A DNA stretch of 43,010 nt from a bacterium (GTDB taxonomy: Bacteria > Electryoneota > Electryoneia > Electryoneales > Electryoneaceae), in the NCBI GenBank assembly GCA_020444425.1, contig JAHLLB010000040.1:1-43010 (forward strand). Reading direction: 5' to 3'. The notes beneath the pieces are model-generated. The model was not told where the DNA came from. It saw nothing but the letters and a program-made list of their open reading frames with translations, and ran no database searches. The translations under genes were made by a program, and so were the position numbers. Below, in pieces: positions 9,090 through 18,068 of this stretch (its first letter is position 1; the number at the start of each line of letters is the position of its first letter).

Positions 9090-9689
9090 ATGAACATGCA
9101 GAAATTCTGGGATTCGTACTACGAACAAGCGTTCAATACAGGGGTGCAGGCTGATCCCAGATTCGTTTCTGTCATGGAAACGCTGAATCTGCCTGCGGCT
9201 CGAGCTGTGGATCTCGGTGCTGGTGAAGGCGGCGATTCGTTCTGGTTGGCTGAACACGGTTGGAATGTAACTGCCGTTGATTTTGCGGAATCTGGAGTGA
9301 ACAGACTGCAAACAACTGCCGAGCAAAGAAAGCTGCCAATCACGGTTGTCCAAGCCGATATGCTTTCCTACGATCCAGCTGAAGCTCCTGATTTGGTCCA
9401 CCTTGGCTACATCCACCTGGAGCCTGCCCAGCGAAAGAGGCTGTTCCATAGAATCAGAACAATGCTCAATCCCGCAGGTGTTCTATGCTACATCGGGATG
9501 ACCGATTTGAAACCTGATCAACTGCCCCCGGGGGTTTCGGCAAACTTGTTTGCTGAGTTGGAGTCGATACTTCCTCTGGTCGCTGGAATGGACGTCCTGA
9601 TCGCTGAACAGGGACCGTGCAAAGTGGATATGGGAAATGGTCCAGAGCACGCCACAGGTGTGACATTGGTCGCGAGAAAACGAAAGTGA
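9090..9689 (+). CDS. SAM-dependent class I methyltransferase
   Basis: The product is 199 aa and starts at ATG 9090, with AAAGGG about 11 bases upstream. It is a Rossmann-fold methyltransferase of the TehB/thiopurine-methyltransferase-like type: FWDSYYEQAF at the N-terminus, motif I AVDLGAGEGGDSFWLAEHG (residues 39-57), WNVTAVDFAESGV for the ribose-binding acidic residue, VQADMLSYDP, and DLVHLGYIHL in the motif IV area. The substrate is unknown. The composition is less GC-rich than the treS or peptidase genes, hinting at separate ancestry. Its stop overlaps the GTG of the next gene (GTGA at 9686-9689), so the two are translationally coupled. Confidence 0.85.
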   Translation: MNMQKFWDSYYEQAFNTGVQADPRFVSVMETLNLPAARAVDLGAGEGGDSFWLAEHGWNVTAVDFAESGVNRLQTTAEQRKLPITVVQADMLSYDPAEAPDLVHLGYIHLEPAQRKRLFHRIRTMLNPAGVLCYIGMTDLKPDQLPPGVSANLFAELESILPLVAGMDVLIAEQGPCKVDMGNGPEHATGVTLVARKRK

Positions 9690-10579
9690 AACCTGTGCTT
9701 CCAAGTGGTCTCATTGGTCACGCAACCCACGTCAGCGGGTCGACCGGCGTGACGGTGATGATTTTTCCCGAGGGCGCGTCCGCCGGGCATCACATTCACG
9801 GTCACGCGACCGGTTCACGGGAGCTGGACACGCTCTCGCCGCTGCATTCGACGCGTCAGATCCATGGCATCTGCTTCGCGGGTGGATCGGTGTTCGGGCT
9901 GGCGGCGGTGGACGGGGTGGTGCGGGAGCTGGCCGACCGTGGGATCGGACTCAAGACGCCGCACGCGACAGTCCCGATTGTCCCGGCGGCGATCTTGTAC
10001 GATCTGGACGGCGGCGAGGATCGTCCGGACGCTGAGCTGGGCCGGCAAGCGACGCAAAATGCATTCGATAGAACGGCGACTCCGCTCGCCGGACGTGTCG
10101 GCGCGGGCGCCGGCGCGCGTGTCGCCCGGATCACCGGCAAGGATCAGCCCGGCGGAATCGGAATTCACACGCGTACGCATGACGGGTACACCGTTACTGC
10201 CATCGTTGCGGTCAACGCCCTCGGTGCGATCCGTGACCCGGAAACCGGTACCTGGGTAGCGGGCGAACCGGCGCCGGACCAAGCCAGCTTTGACCATTTC
10301 CCGTTCGGCAACACCACCCTGGCGGCGGTGATCACTGATGTACCGCTGAACCGTGACCAGTGCATTCTCGTTGCACGCATGGCCAGCGCCGGAATCGCAC
10401 GCACGCACTACCCGGCCTCGACACCGTTGGACGGCGACGTGGTGTTTGCGGTGTCGCTGGCTAAGGACGCCGAAACCAATCCGACGGGCGTGAAACGGTT
10501 GACCGAGACGGGTCATCTCGCGGCGGCTTGCGTCGAACGGGCGGTGATTGAGGCAGTTTCCGTGCAGGTAGAACGTTAG
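9686..10579 (+). CDS. P1-family (S58, DmpA-like) aminopeptidase
   Basis: The product is 297 aa from the GTG at 9686, which overlaps the upstream stop (GTGA). Starting further upstream would add a non-homologous tail inside the methyltransferase gene. Family blocks are GLIGHATH, GSTGVTVMIFPEG, IHGICFAGGSVFGLAAVDGV and the RVGAGAGARVARI region. FGNTTLAAVITDVPL contains the autocleavage site: S58 proenzymes cut before a Ser/Thr that becomes the N-terminal nucleophile, here probably Thr210 or Thr211 after Gly208-Asn209. Members hydrolyse beta-peptides or D-amino acid amides, or have no assigned substrate. No signal peptide was seen. The 44-bp gap to the convergent CHAD gene shows no clear terminator. 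Confidence 0.88.
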   Translation: MKPVLPSGLIGHATHVSGSTGVTVMIFPEGASAGHHIHGHATGSRELDTLSPLHSTRQIHGICFAGGSVFGLAAVDGVVRELADRGIGLKTPHATVPIVPAAILYDLDGGEDRPDAELGRQATQNAFDRTATPLAGRVGAGAGARVARITGKDQPGGIGIHTRTHDGYTVTAIVAVNALGAIRDPETGTWVAGEPAPDQASFDHFPFGNTTLAAVITDVPLNRDQCILVARMASAGIARTHYPASTPLDGDVVFAVSLAKDAETNPTGVKRLTETGHLAAACVERAVIEAVSVQVER

Positions 10580-10622
10580 CAGGCTCAGCTTCGTCTATCT
10601 GCAAATCAGGCGAGGAATCCGT

Positions 10623-11576
10623 TCAGGCTGATTTCAGGTTACTTGCAGGGTAGTCAACGTGCTTGTCGCGATGATTTCCGATCTCATCGGCAAACTCACG
10701 GATGGCTTGCACTGACTGCAGCCGCCGGTTGGTGAACCGGTCCGCCAGCACTTCGATCAGCTGGTCCAGCACCAGCTCTGCTTTTTCACCTTCCGTAACC
10801 ACGACTTCGTCCCGGTGATGCGACAGGAAACGGATCGCCATGTGGCAATCGTTCATCTCACCCAGTTTGTCCTGGATCTTTTTCAGGCTGTTGCGCATGC
10901 TGCCCGCCTCCTTCTGATCCATGATCGGCAGGTAGGCTTCCAACTGGTAACGCATCACTTTCACTCGGATCCGGGTTTTGTGCAGCTCGGGCAATGGGGT
11001 GTTTTCGTTGATCGACCAGGCGTCCCGGATCAATCGTGACATCGATATGCTCAGGGTCTGGCAGGCGTGATCGAGGATCGGCAGGTTTGCGTCTTCGGCG
11101 AGCGCGGGTTTGGTATTGCCATCGAGGACCGCGAACCATTCGGTCAGGATACTGGAATAGCTGTCCCGCAGCAATTCGGTTTCGAGTCCACGCCACGCAT
11201 TTTCCCGTTTCCGGCTCAACCAGTTCAGCAGTTGTTCCGTGCCGGTGTTGGATGTATTTGGCAGAGCGGAGATGAGTTCGGGCAGTTGCAGGATGAAGAC
11301 GTCTATTTCGCGAATGAGGTTGGTGATGCGTTGCAGATCTCGCAGGCGGGCGTAATAGAACTTGATTTGGTCAATGGCGAAGATGCCCTTCATCCCTTTC
11401 AGCAGCGCGCGGGTGCGTCGCAGGGCGACTCTGAACTTATGCAGCCGTTCCATATCGCGTGCAGCCAGGGCTTCCGCGTCAAGTTGCAGCAGAGGCTTTC
11501 GATATGAATCGAGAACCACAAGCGCCGCTTCATGCGCAGGCATATTTCGGTCTAATCTTGTCAAAGTCAACTCCAT
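10623..11576 (-). CDS. CHAD domain protein
   Basis: The product is 317 aa from the ATG at 11576; an upstream extension to 11837 would overlap the next gene and reads as unrelated sequence. The domain spans most of the protein and has the paired helical repeats with conserved His and Arg: MERLHKFRVALRRTRALLKGM near residue 45 and LHKTRIRVKVMRYQLEAY near residue 230. CHAD domains bind polyphosphate through these basic helices and often accompany polyP or CYTH proteins. No polyphosphate kinase, phosphatase or CYTH gene is nearby, so the partner is unknown. No signal peptide is present, and it is likely cytosolic. Confidence 0.88.
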   Translation of the reverse strand: MELTLTRLDRNMPAHEAALVVLDSYRKPLLQLDAEALAARDMERLHKFRVALRRTRALLKGMKGIFAIDQIKFYYARLRDLQRITNLIREIDVFILQLPELISALPNTSNTGTEQLLNWLSRKRENAWRGLETELLRDSYSSILTEWFAVLDGNTKPALAEDANLPILDHACQTLSISMSRLIRDAWSINENTPLPELHKTRIRVKVMRYQLEAYLPIMDQKEAGSMRNSLKKIQDKLGEMNDCHMAIRFLSHHRDEVVVTEGEKAELVLDQLIEVLADRFTNRRLQSVQAIREFADEIGNHRDKHVDYPASNLKSA

Positions 11577-11715
11577 TAGGCGATAACCATAAAAGTACGA
11601 AATGGATACATAGAGGGAAGTTACGCGAGAGAGGCGATCAATGCCAGTGATTTGACGCACATGACAGGAGAATGTGGAAGACAGGTGAAAGATAGGGTGA
11701 TTATTCGTGTTTTTA

Positions 11716-12405
11716 TTACACTTGGAGCTTTTTATCATCACGAAAGATCTGACCCGAGGGGCCATCATCCGGCAGAGTCGCCGCACGAACAATGCCCCAC
11801 GCGCCTTCCTCAACGCTCCGATGGGCGTTCTGTCCACCCATCCGTGTGCGCACCCAGCCCGGCCCGACGGCGTTCACTTTCACCGTTGGCGGCACTTCGT
11901 GAGATAGTTTGTAGGTGAATGCGGTCAATGCGGCCTTGGTCACGCCATAGGTTGCGGGTGAACTCGCCAGCGCTTGCGAATACAAGCCGTAGCCAGAGAC
12001 GACGTTGACCACACGCCCCCAATTGCGCTTGGTCATCGCGGGAACGAATGCGCGGCAGGTCCAGATCGGACCGTGCAGGTTGATCACCAGCGCATCTTCC
12101 CACTCTTCGTTCGTGGCTTCCAGTGAATCGCTGTTGAACAGTACGGCGGCGTTGTTGATCAGGATGTCCACGTTGATGCCCTGCTCGACCAACTCGGCGG
12201 CGCAGGTGTCAATGCTTTCCCGGTCCGCCACATCGAGCCGCATCGGCAACGCGATCCCGTAGCTGCTGAGCTCATCGGCGGCGGTTTCGGCAGCGGTCAG
12301 GTCACGGCCGGTCAGAATCACACGAATGTCCTGCTGCAACAGTTGACGGCAGACTTCCTTGCCGATACCGCGGTTGGCGCCGGTGACGAGAGCGGTTCGA
12401 TTCAT
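11716..12405 (-). CDS. Short-chain dehydrogenase/reductase (SDR)
   Basis: The product is 229 aa. The ATG at 12405 has AGGAG 7-8 bases upstream; the longer frame to 12534 includes the promoter region. It is a classical SDR: TGANRGIG cofactor loop at residues 8-15, RLDVADRES (NAD(P) adenine-ring region), LINNAAVLF, catalytic YGVTKAALTAF (Tyr-x3-Lys) and PGWVRTRMGG after it. An Arg right after the second strand (ILTGRDL) suggests NADP preference. The substrate is not predictable. The gene is divergent from the flavodoxin-fold gene, and the two may share a regulatory region. Confidence 0.9.
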   Translation of the reverse strand: MNRTALVTGANRGIGKEVCRQLLQQDIRVILTGRDLTAAETAADELSSYGIALPMRLDVADRESIDTCAAELVEQGINVDILINNAAVLFNSDSLEATNEEWEDALVINLHGPIWTCRAFVPAMTKRNWGRVVNVVSGYGLYSQALASSPATYGVTKAALTAFTYKLSHEVPPTVKVNAVGPGWVRTRMGGQNAHRSVEEGAWGIVRAATLPDDGPSGQIFRDDKKLQV

Positions 12406-12466
12406 GGCAGACTCCTGAAAGGTTTCGCCTGAAGGATAACGCTTCCGGCGTACGTCGTAGATATAT

Positions 12467-12472
12467 ATTATA
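12467..12472 (-). promoter_or_regulatory. Candidate -10 box upstream of SDR gene
   Basis: On the minus strand an exact TATAAT lies 62 bases before the SDR start, inside an AT-rich island (12461-12473) in otherwise GC-rich DNA. No good -35 hexamer was found 16-18 bases upstream. It is placed between divergent genes. Confidence 0.35.
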
Positions 12473-12580
12473 CCCTGCCCGCTCGGGAGACGCTGAAACA
12501 AGAAATACGGAGTGATCTTTGCTACAAAATTCACTTAGACCCTGATCGTTTCATCGTGAAACAGCCTGGGGAAATGGACG

Positions 12581-13327
12581 ATGCAGTTGACGAAAAAACA
12601 ATTGGAACTGTGCAACGGCAGCCAGTGGGATTTCAGCGATCTGAACGCACTGTTCCTGAATTGCACCTTGAAGCGATCGCCCGAAATGTCGCATACCGAC
12701 GGTCTGATCGACATGTCCAGGGCGATTCTCGAGAAGAACGGTGTGACGGTCGATGTTCTGCGTCCGGTGGACTACAGAGTTGCAGCCGGTGTGTATCCGG
12801 ATATGCGCGAGCGTGGCTGGCCAGACGATGAGTGGCCGGAGATTTATGACAAGGTCCTGGCTGCGGACATTCTGGTGCTGACAACTCCGATCTGGCTCGG
12901 GGATAAATCCTCGGTTGCGACACGTGTCATCGAGCGCCTGTATTCGACGTCCGGTGAGCTTAACGAACACGGACAATATGCCTACTATGGCAAGGTCGGC
13001 GGCACCCTGATCACCGGCAACGAGGACGGCCTCAAGCACTGCGCGATGAACATTCTGTATTCACTGCAACACTTGGGATACGTCGTCCCACCCCAGGCGG
13101 ACGCCGGCTGGCTTGGCGAGGTCGGTCCGGGACCATCCTACCGCGATCCTGATTCCGGCGGTTCTGCCAACGACTTCACCAATCGTAACACGACATTCAT
13201 GACGTGGAACCTGATGCACCTGGCCCGGATGCTGAAAGACCAAGGTGGTATTCCCGCGCACGGCAATCAGCGGTCGCTGTGGGATGCGGGCTGCCGGTTT
13301 GATCATCCGAATCCGGAGTACCGATAA
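12581..13327 (+). CDS. Flavodoxin-fold NAD(P)H-dependent oxidoreductase
   Basis: The product is 248 aa, with ATG 12581 preceded by GGGG about 9 bases away. The protein resembles the NADPH-dependent FMN reductase (WrbA/IsiB-like) family: FLNCTLKRSPEMSHTDGLID is the phosphate-loop region where the FMN phosphate binds, ADILVLTTPIWLGDKSSVATRVIERL follows, then YGKVGGTLITGNEDGLKHCAM. The usual T-x-x-N-T type loop is varied here to CTLKRSPEMS. The C-terminal third (about residues 180-248) with NTTFMTWNLMHLARML is typical of a longer subgroup. It probably reduces quinones or flavins in the cytosol. It is convergent with the flippase gene. Confidence 0.85.
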   Translation: MQLTKKQLELCNGSQWDFSDLNALFLNCTLKRSPEMSHTDGLIDMSRAILEKNGVTVDVLRPVDYRVAAGVYPDMRERGWPDDEWPEIYDKVLAADILVLTTPIWLGDKSSVATRVIERLYSTSGELNEHGQYAYYGKVGGTLITGNEDGLKHCAMNILYSLQHLGYVVPPQADAGWLGEVGPGPSYRDPDSGGSANDFTNRNTTFMTWNLMHLARMLKDQGGIPAHGNQRSLWDAGCRFDHPNPEYR

Positions 13328-13361
13328 ATCCAATGTGTGGGGAGAGGGTGCCGGGGGATGG

Positions 13362-13390
13362 AGCCCGTGCCGGAGATTCTGGCACGGGTT
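13362..13390. terminator. Bidirectional terminator between convergent genes
   Basis: CCCGTGCC (13364-13371) pairs with GGCACGGG (13381-13388), extended by one wobble and one A-T pair, around a 9-base loop. It lies between the stops at 13327 (plus) and 13398 (minus). T-runs are short on both sides. Confidence 0.55.
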
Positions 13391-13397
13391 CCTGCAT

Positions 13398-15095
13398 TTA
13401 GCCGTTGCTGGTCAGGGAGCGGATCAGCTTGCGGCCTTCCTTGACCGCATTCCGGCCACGTGGGGTGAAGAACACGAACAGGGACACCGCCGTGCCGGAG
13501 AGCAGGGCTGAGGTGAGCAGATCCACGAGATTGGCCGTGAATACGGCTTTTTCCACCACTCCCAGCAGCTCTGCCACCTGCTGTCCCATCGTCCAGTAGC
13601 TGCGATACAGGAAACACACCACCGCCACGATGACGGAAAGACCAAGCGGGAACGGTAAGAGTTTGAGGATGTCGAAAGTGCGAACATGCCCGCGGCGTCC
13701 GGCGTACCAGAACATGAAGGGGATACGTACAGTGACCGCACTCAGTGAAATCCCCCACGCCACCCCGGTCGTACCCCATTGCAAGCCAATGATAATCCCG
13801 GCTACGGTGATCGTACTGGAGATCAGACCCATTTTCAGGATCTCACGGGTCCGGTCCTGGCTGTAAAGCAGCCACGGAACCGAATACGAGAACGGCGTCA
13901 CGATGGCAGTGATACCGAGGATCGCGAACAGCGTCGCGGTGTGTTGCCAGCCCGGTCCCAACGCGACGTAGATCAGTTCGGGTGCCATGATCACGCTCAA
14001 GGTGACCGGCGGAGCGACCAGCAGCGCCATTAATGTCACCGCCCGGCGGTAATAATGCCGGTAGCGCTCCGGTTCATGCTGCAACCGGCTCAAGGCGGGC
14101 AGGGCGACGTTGGTCAACGGTTGCTGCACCTGCGACATCGGCTGAATCACCAACCGGAATGCGCGTTCATAAAAACCCAGAGACGCAGCGCCGATGTATT
14201 TACCGATCAGAATCTGGTCGAGATTGCGGCTGAGGTAGCTGACCAGGTTATACGCAGCCGAGTTGCCGCCGAAATTCAGCAGCGGCCGAATGTTCGCGCC
14301 ACGGTGGATCCAGCCAGGCATCCATCCGCTCGCGATCCAGAATCCGATCCCGATCCCGAACCCCTGTACCAGATAGTAGAACACCAGTGCCCAATAGGAT
14401 GCGCCCATCATTGCAGCGATGATTCCCACTGTAACTGCAAACCCGAAGCTGATGATCTCCACCAGCGCGATCCGGCCAAACTGCATCTGCCGGGTGAGGA
14501 TCGCCCGATGCTGGGAGAATACACCGAACGGCCAGTAGGAGATGGCAATCCAGATGCCGATCGGGAACACTTCCGGCCGTCCAAACCAGCTCGCCAGCAG
14601 GGGTGAAAGACCGATCAACGCAAGCACGATCACCGTGATAAAACCGGTGCTGACCCAGAACAGGTTGGAGGCGAGGGCATGGTTCATCTCTTCGCGTTGA
14701 ATCGCGGCAGTGGTCAGGCCCATGTCCTTGATCACCATGGTCACTGCCATCAACGAGGTGACCATCGCGACGACACCGAACTCGTCCGGGGTCAGCAGCC
14801 GGGCAAGGATCATGTTCATCGCGATCTGCATCACAAAGCGGACCATCTGCCCGCCGCCAGTCATCAGCCCGCCACGCACGGACCGCTGGCCGAGAGTGGC
14901 GCGGATTTCTTCCGTGCGGAAGAATCGATCCGGATCGCGTTTGCGGGGTGATGGATTCACAGGATGCTTGTGCTGGTTGCCGGCGAGTGCAGCCGGGTGA
15001 ACGTGACAGGGGAATGTACATCGGCGCAGCGGCGGGTTGAGCGGCGAAAGAGGCGATTCCGCAGCAGCGGGGCCGGGCTTATCCATTCCTGACAC
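13398..15095 (-). CDS. Wzx-type oligosaccharide flippase (MOP superfamily)
   Basis: The product is 565 aa from a GTG at 15095, which has AGGTG 8 bases upstream; an ATG three codons later is the alternative. A non-membrane N-terminal leader of about 75 residues (Pro/Arg-rich) precedes VRGGLMTGGGQMVRFVMQIAMNMILARLLTPDEFGVVAMVTSL, the hallmark start of polysaccharide flippases of the RfbX/WzxC-like family. About 12-14 transmembrane helices follow. The family moves lipid-linked glycans across the inner membrane. No glycosyltransferase or polymerase is adjacent, so it stands outside a polysaccharide operon. The long leader is unusual, and translation might begin later. Confidence 0.88.
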   Translation of the reverse strand: MSGMDKPGPAAAESPLSPLNPPLRRCTFPCHVHPAALAGNQHKHPVNPSPRKRDPDRFFRTEEIRATLGQRSVRGGLMTGGGQMVRFVMQIAMNMILARLLTPDEFGVVAMVTSLMAVTMVIKDMGLTTAAIQREEMNHALASNLFWVSTGFITVIVLALIGLSPLLASWFGRPEVFPIGIWIAISYWPFGVFSQHRAILTRQMQFGRIALVEIISFGFAVTVGIIAAMMGASYWALVFYYLVQGFGIGIGFWIASGWMPGWIHRGANIRPLLNFGGNSAAYNLVSYLSRNLDQILIGKYIGAASLGFYERAFRLVIQPMSQVQQPLTNVALPALSRLQHEPERYRHYYRRAVTLMALLVAPPVTLSVIMAPELIYVALGPGWQHTATLFAILGITAIVTPFSYSVPWLLYSQDRTREILKMGLISSTITVAGIIIGLQWGTTGVAWGISLSAVTVRIPFMFWYAGRRGHVRTFDILKLLPFPLGLSVIVAVVCFLYRSYWTMGQQVAELLGVVEKAVFTANLVDLLTSALLSGTAVSLFVFFTPRGRNAVKEGRKLIRSLTSNG

Positions 15096-15147
15096 GTAGA
15101 AAACACCTTGCGAGCATCCTGACGGGCTCGGGAGGGCTCGAAACCAG

Positions 15148-15189
15148 TTGATTCACGGATTCCATTTTCACATTTTCGCAAATGTAAAA
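15148..15189 (+). promoter_or_regulatory. arsR promoter and ArsR operator dyad
   Basis: A 24-bp dyad at 15166-15189 matches in 10 of 12 positions per arm and has a perfect core ACATTT-TCGC-AAATGT (15170-15185). It lies 14 bases before the arsR ATG. TTGATT (15148-15153) and CATTTT (15171-15176), 17 bases apart, form a weak -35/-10 pair, so the dyad would cover the -10. Paired half-sites over the -10 are what ArsR/SmtB repressors use, so autorepression relieved by As(III) is inferred. Confidence 0.65.
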
Positions 15190-15203
15190 ACGAGGATGTG
15201 AGG

Positions 15204-15617
15204 ATGGATCAGACGGTCAAGCGGTTGAAAGCGTTGTCGGACAGCACTCGGTTACGCATTCTGCACCTGATTTCGTTGACGAAGGAGTGTTGTGTCTGCG
15301 AGATCCATGAGGTTTTAGATTTGACGGCGCCAACCACGTCTCGCAGCCTGCGTATTCTCGAGGAAGCGGGGTTCGTCGCCAGGCGACGGGCAGGAAAGTG
15401 GATGCACTACCGGCTGCGCGAGATGGACCGGGAGTGGACTCAGGTGCGCGACCATGTCCTCGTATCCCTGGATGACTCGACAGAAACCCGCACGGACCGC
15501 AACCGCTTCGAGGCGTGGAAAAAGACGGGCACTTGCGGTGTCAATCCCGACCCGGCGGCGATACGTGATGCGATCAGCAAGCAATCCAGTCAACAAACCA
15601 TCAAGGATAGGGTCTGA
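15204..15617 (+). CDS. arsR: Arsenic-responsive repressor ArsR
   Basis: The product is 137 aa from ATG 15204, with GAGG (15192-15195) 8 bases upstream; a GTG at 15198 is the alternative. It has an ArsR/SmtB winged helix: [16 protein letters not shown], then [11 protein letters not shown], where Cys30-x-Cys32 matches the As(III)-binding ELCVCDL motif of ArsR helix alpha3, then the recognition helix [31 protein letters not shown]. It should repress the arsR-acr3-arsC genes until arsenite binds. The 30-residue C-terminal tail carries one more Cys (GTCGVN). The stop overlaps the acr3 start (TGATG). Confidence 0.93.
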   Translation: MDQTVKRLKALSDSTRLRILHLISLTKECCVCEIHEVLDLTAPTTSRSLRILEEAGFVARRRAGKWMHYRLREMDREWTQVRDHVLVSLDDSTETRTDRNRFEAWKKTGTCGVNPDPAAIRDAISKQSSQQTIKDRV

Positions 15618-16708
15618 TGCCTGAAACAAGCTCAGATGTGCAGGGATTCAAGCCGCGCCGGCTGTCGGTGCTGGATCGGTACCTGACAGTCTGGATTTTG
15701 TCGGCGATGGTGCTCGGCGTGCTGCTGGGGGCGTGGCTTCCGGCGGTTCCTGCCGCATTGGACAAGATGAGTGTCGGCACCACCTCGATTCCGATCGCCA
15801 TCGGGTTGATTCTGATGATGTACCCGCCGTTGGCGAAGGTACGCTACGAGCAGCTGCCGAAGGTGTTTGCGGACGTCAAGGTGCTCAGCCTTTCGCTGTT
15901 GCTCAACTGGGTGCTGGGACCGTTGCTGATGTTCGGGTTGGCGGTACTCTTTCTGCGCGATTACCCGCAATACATGACCGGCCTGATCCTGATCGGGCTG
16001 GCGCGCTGTATCGCGATGGTAATTGTCTGGAACGATCTCGCGGATGGCAGCAGGGAGTACGCCGCCGGGCTGGTCGCGTTCAACAGCATCTTTCAGGTGT
16101 TCTTTTACGCACTGTACGCTTGGGTGTTTATCACGCTGATCCCGCCGCTAATTGGGATGGAAGGGTACGTCGTCGACATCTCAATGGGTCAGATCGCGAA
16201 CAGCGTGCTGATCTATCTCGGGATACCGTTCCTGGCTGGATTCCTGACCCGCCTGATCCTGCGCCGCGTCAAGGGCGACGAGTGGTACACGGAGGTGTTC
16301 ATTCCGAAGATCAGCCCGCTCACGTTGACCGCGTTGCTGTTCACCATCGTCGTCATGTTCAGCCTGCAGGGCGGGAATGTGCTTGCGTTGCCGCTGGACG
16401 TGTTGCGTATCGCGGCGCCGCTGCTGATCTATTTCGTGGTGATGTTCCTGCTTTCGTTCGTGCTCGCCAAATGGACACGGACCGGCTATCCGGAGTCGGC
16501 GTCGATTTCGTTCACGGCAGCGTCCAACAACTTTGAGCTGGCGATCGCGGTGGCGGTGGCAGTGTTCGGCATCAACTCAGGCGAGGCGTTCGCGGCGGTG
16601 ATCGGTCCGTTGGTTGAGGTGCCGGTGCTGGTGGCGCTGGTCGGGGTCGCGTTATGGCTCAGGAAACGGTGGTTCAGTCAACCGAAAACACGGGAGCGGA
16701 CAGCATGA
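15617..16708 (+). CDS. acr3: Arsenite efflux permease, ACR3 family
   Basis: The product is 363 aa with ten membrane segments. Its start overlaps the arsR stop by one base. It is recognised by [65 protein letters not shown] with the functionally essential Cys at residue 131, and [20 protein letters not shown] near the C-terminus. ACR3 expels As(III) using the proton motive force. It is part of arsR-acr3-arsC with overlapping stops and starts, and so is coordinately translated. Confidence 0.95.
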   Translation: MPETSSDVQGFKPRRLSVLDRYLTVWILSAMVLGVLLGAWLPAVPAALDKMSVGTTSIPIAIGLILMMYPPLAKVRYEQLPKVFADVKVLSLSLLLNWVLGPLLMFGLAVLFLRDYPQYMTGLILIGLARCIAMVIVWNDLADGSREYAAGLVAFNSIFQVFFYALYAWVFITLIPPLIGMEGYVVDISMGQIANSVLIYLGIPFLAGFLTRLILRRVKGDEWYTEVFIPKISPLTLTALLFTIVVMFSLQGGNVLALPLDVLRIAAPLLIYFVVMFLLSFVLAKWTRTGYPESASISFTAASNNFELAIAVAVAVFGINSGEAFAAVIGPLVEVPVLVALVGVALWLRKRWFSQPKTRERTA

Positions 16709-17124
16709 AGACAGTGCTGATCTTATGTACGGGCAACTCGGCGCGCAGCATCATGGCCGAATACCTGGTCAATACGGAGTTGGGTGACCAGTGGCAGGCT
16801 TACTCAGCGGGGGTGGAACCCTCGAAAGTGAATCCGTACGCGGTCACGGCGATGGCCGAGCTGGGGATCTCGCTGGACGGCGCACGCTCGAAATCGGTGG
16901 ACGAGTTTCTCGAGCGGGACGATCTCGACCTGGTGATCACGGTCTGCGATCACGCCCGCGAGACCTGCCCGGTGTTCATGAAGCCGGTTCCGCAGGAGCA
17001 TGTCGGCTTCGAAGATCCGGCGCCGTATTCGGACAAGGGTGACGATGTCGCGTTGGCGAAATTCCGCGAAGTGCGCGACCGGATTCGGAACGAGTTGATC
17101 CCGTTCCTCCGCGAACGCGCTTGA
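16705..17124 (+). CDS. arsC: Thioredoxin-coupled arsenate reductase
   Basis: The product is 139 aa. ATG 16705 overlaps the acr3 stop (ATGA) and has GGGAG 8 bases upstream; a 17-codon upstream extension lies inside acr3. The low-molecular-weight phosphatase fold carries the Cys8-x5-Arg14 loop (CTGNSAR). [12 protein letters not shown] holds Cys81 and Cys88, spaced exactly like the relay pair Cys82/Cys89 of the thioredoxin-dependent enzyme. FEDPAPY carries the conserved Asp-Pro. It reduces As(V) to As(III) for Acr3 to export or ArsM to methylate. Confidence 0.95.
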   Translation: MKTVLILCTGNSARSIMAEYLVNTELGDQWQAYSAGVEPSKVNPYAVTAMAELGISLDGARSKSVDEFLERDDLDLVITVCDHARETCPVFMKPVPQEHVGFEDPAPYSDKGDDVALAKFREVRDRIRNELIPFLRERA

Positions 17125-17149
17125 TATGCCATACTGAACGCGTAGGTGT

Positions 17150-17177
17150 GTCATCATGAACGCAGTGAAGGATCTCC
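17150..17177 (+). repeat. Solo copy of the GTCATTCTGA..GAAG element
   Basis: GTCATCATGAACGCAGTGAAGGATCTCC fills part of the arsC-arsM gap, shown here only as a degenerate relative of the elements at 8895 and 40882. No inverted mate is adjacent. It separates arsM from the coupled arsR-acr3-arsC genes. Confidence 0.6.
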
Positions 17178-17210
17178 TTTTTGCACCTAGCTTTACATGA
17201 GGAATTTACC

Positions 17211-18068
17211 ATGCCGGACAACGAACAGATTCGGACTCATGTCGCGGATTCATACGCGAAAGCTGTCACCCGCGGCACAGGCTGTTGCTGTGGGGACGAT
17301 GCAACCACCCGTGGTGTCGCTGCGCAATGGGCGGGGTATTCCGTCGGGGATACCGAAGGTCTGCCCAACGACGCCGTGATCAACTCGTTCGGTTGCGGCA
17401 ACCCGCTGGCGTTCAGCGAGGTGAAGGAGGGCCAGACGGTGCTCGATCTGGGCAGCGGTGCAGGCATCGACCTGCTGCTCGCGGCACGCAAGGTGGGTTC
17501 ATCAGGACAGGTGATCGGCATCGATATGACGGATGAGATGATCGCCGCTGCGAACCGTAACATCGCGGCATCGGGCCACCGGAATGTTGAGGTGCGCAAG
17601 GGCCTGATCGAGAAGCTGCCGGTGGAAGACAATTCGGTGGACTGGGTGATCTCGAACTGTGTTATCAATCTCTCGCCAGAGAAGGATCGAGTGTTCGCCG
17701 AAATCAACCGTGTGCTGAAGCCGGGCGGGCAGATGCGTGTCAGCGACATCGTGGTGGACGACCTGCCGGACTGGGTGCGCACGAACGAGCACCTCTACAA
17801 CACCTGCATTGCCGGTGCAATTTCCGAGCAAGACTACCTGCAAGGGTTGCGGGACGCCGGCCTGACCGATGTCCGTGTCGCTGAAACGTTGACCTATCAG
17901 CCGAGCCAGGTGAAGGCGTTGTTTGTCTCCGAGGTGGACGGTGATTGCGGGTGCGGCTGCGGGTGTGGTTCGGCGGATGCGTTTGACGATCCCGCCGTGA
18001 TCGACCAGGCGGTACAGGATCTCGCTGGGAAGGTGCGCAGCTCGATTATCGTGGCGAAGAAGGGATAA
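17211..18068 (+). CDS. arsM: Arsenite S-adenosylmethionine methyltransferase
   Basis: The product is 285 aa. ATG 17211 has GAGGAA (17199-17204) 6 bases upstream. Motif I is VLDLGSGAGIDLLLAARKVG. The three As(III)-binding cysteines of the family are present: Cys62 in GCGNPLAF, Cys150 in SNCVINLSPEKD and Cys199 in NTCIAGA. The N-terminus has a Cys triplet (GTGCCCGDD, residues 25-27), and the C-terminal tail has DCGCGCGCGS. These Cys-rich ends occur in some ArsM proteins and may help load arsenite. The enzyme methylates As(III) to mono- and dimethylated forms. It lies 86 bp after arsC and is probably co-expressed. Confidence 0.95.
   Translation: MPDNEQIRTHVADSYAKAVTRGTGCCCGDDATTRGVAAQWAGYSVGDTEGLPNDAVINSFGCGNPLAFSEVKEGQTVLDLGSGAGIDLLLAARKVGSSGQVIGIDMTDEMIAAANRNIAASGHRNVEVRKGLIEKLPVEDNSVDWVISNCVINLSPEKDRVFAEINRVLKPGGQMRVSDIVVDDLPDWVRTNEHLYNTCIAGAISEQDYLQGLRDAGLTDVRVAETLTYQPSQVKALFVSEVDGDCGCGCGCGSADAFDDPAVIDQAVQDLAGKVRSSIIVAKKG

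Noticed and set aside
8942..9154. 70-codon plus-strand frame before the methyltransferase
   Set aside because: It is largely made of the dispersed repeat element and overlaps the supported start at 9090.
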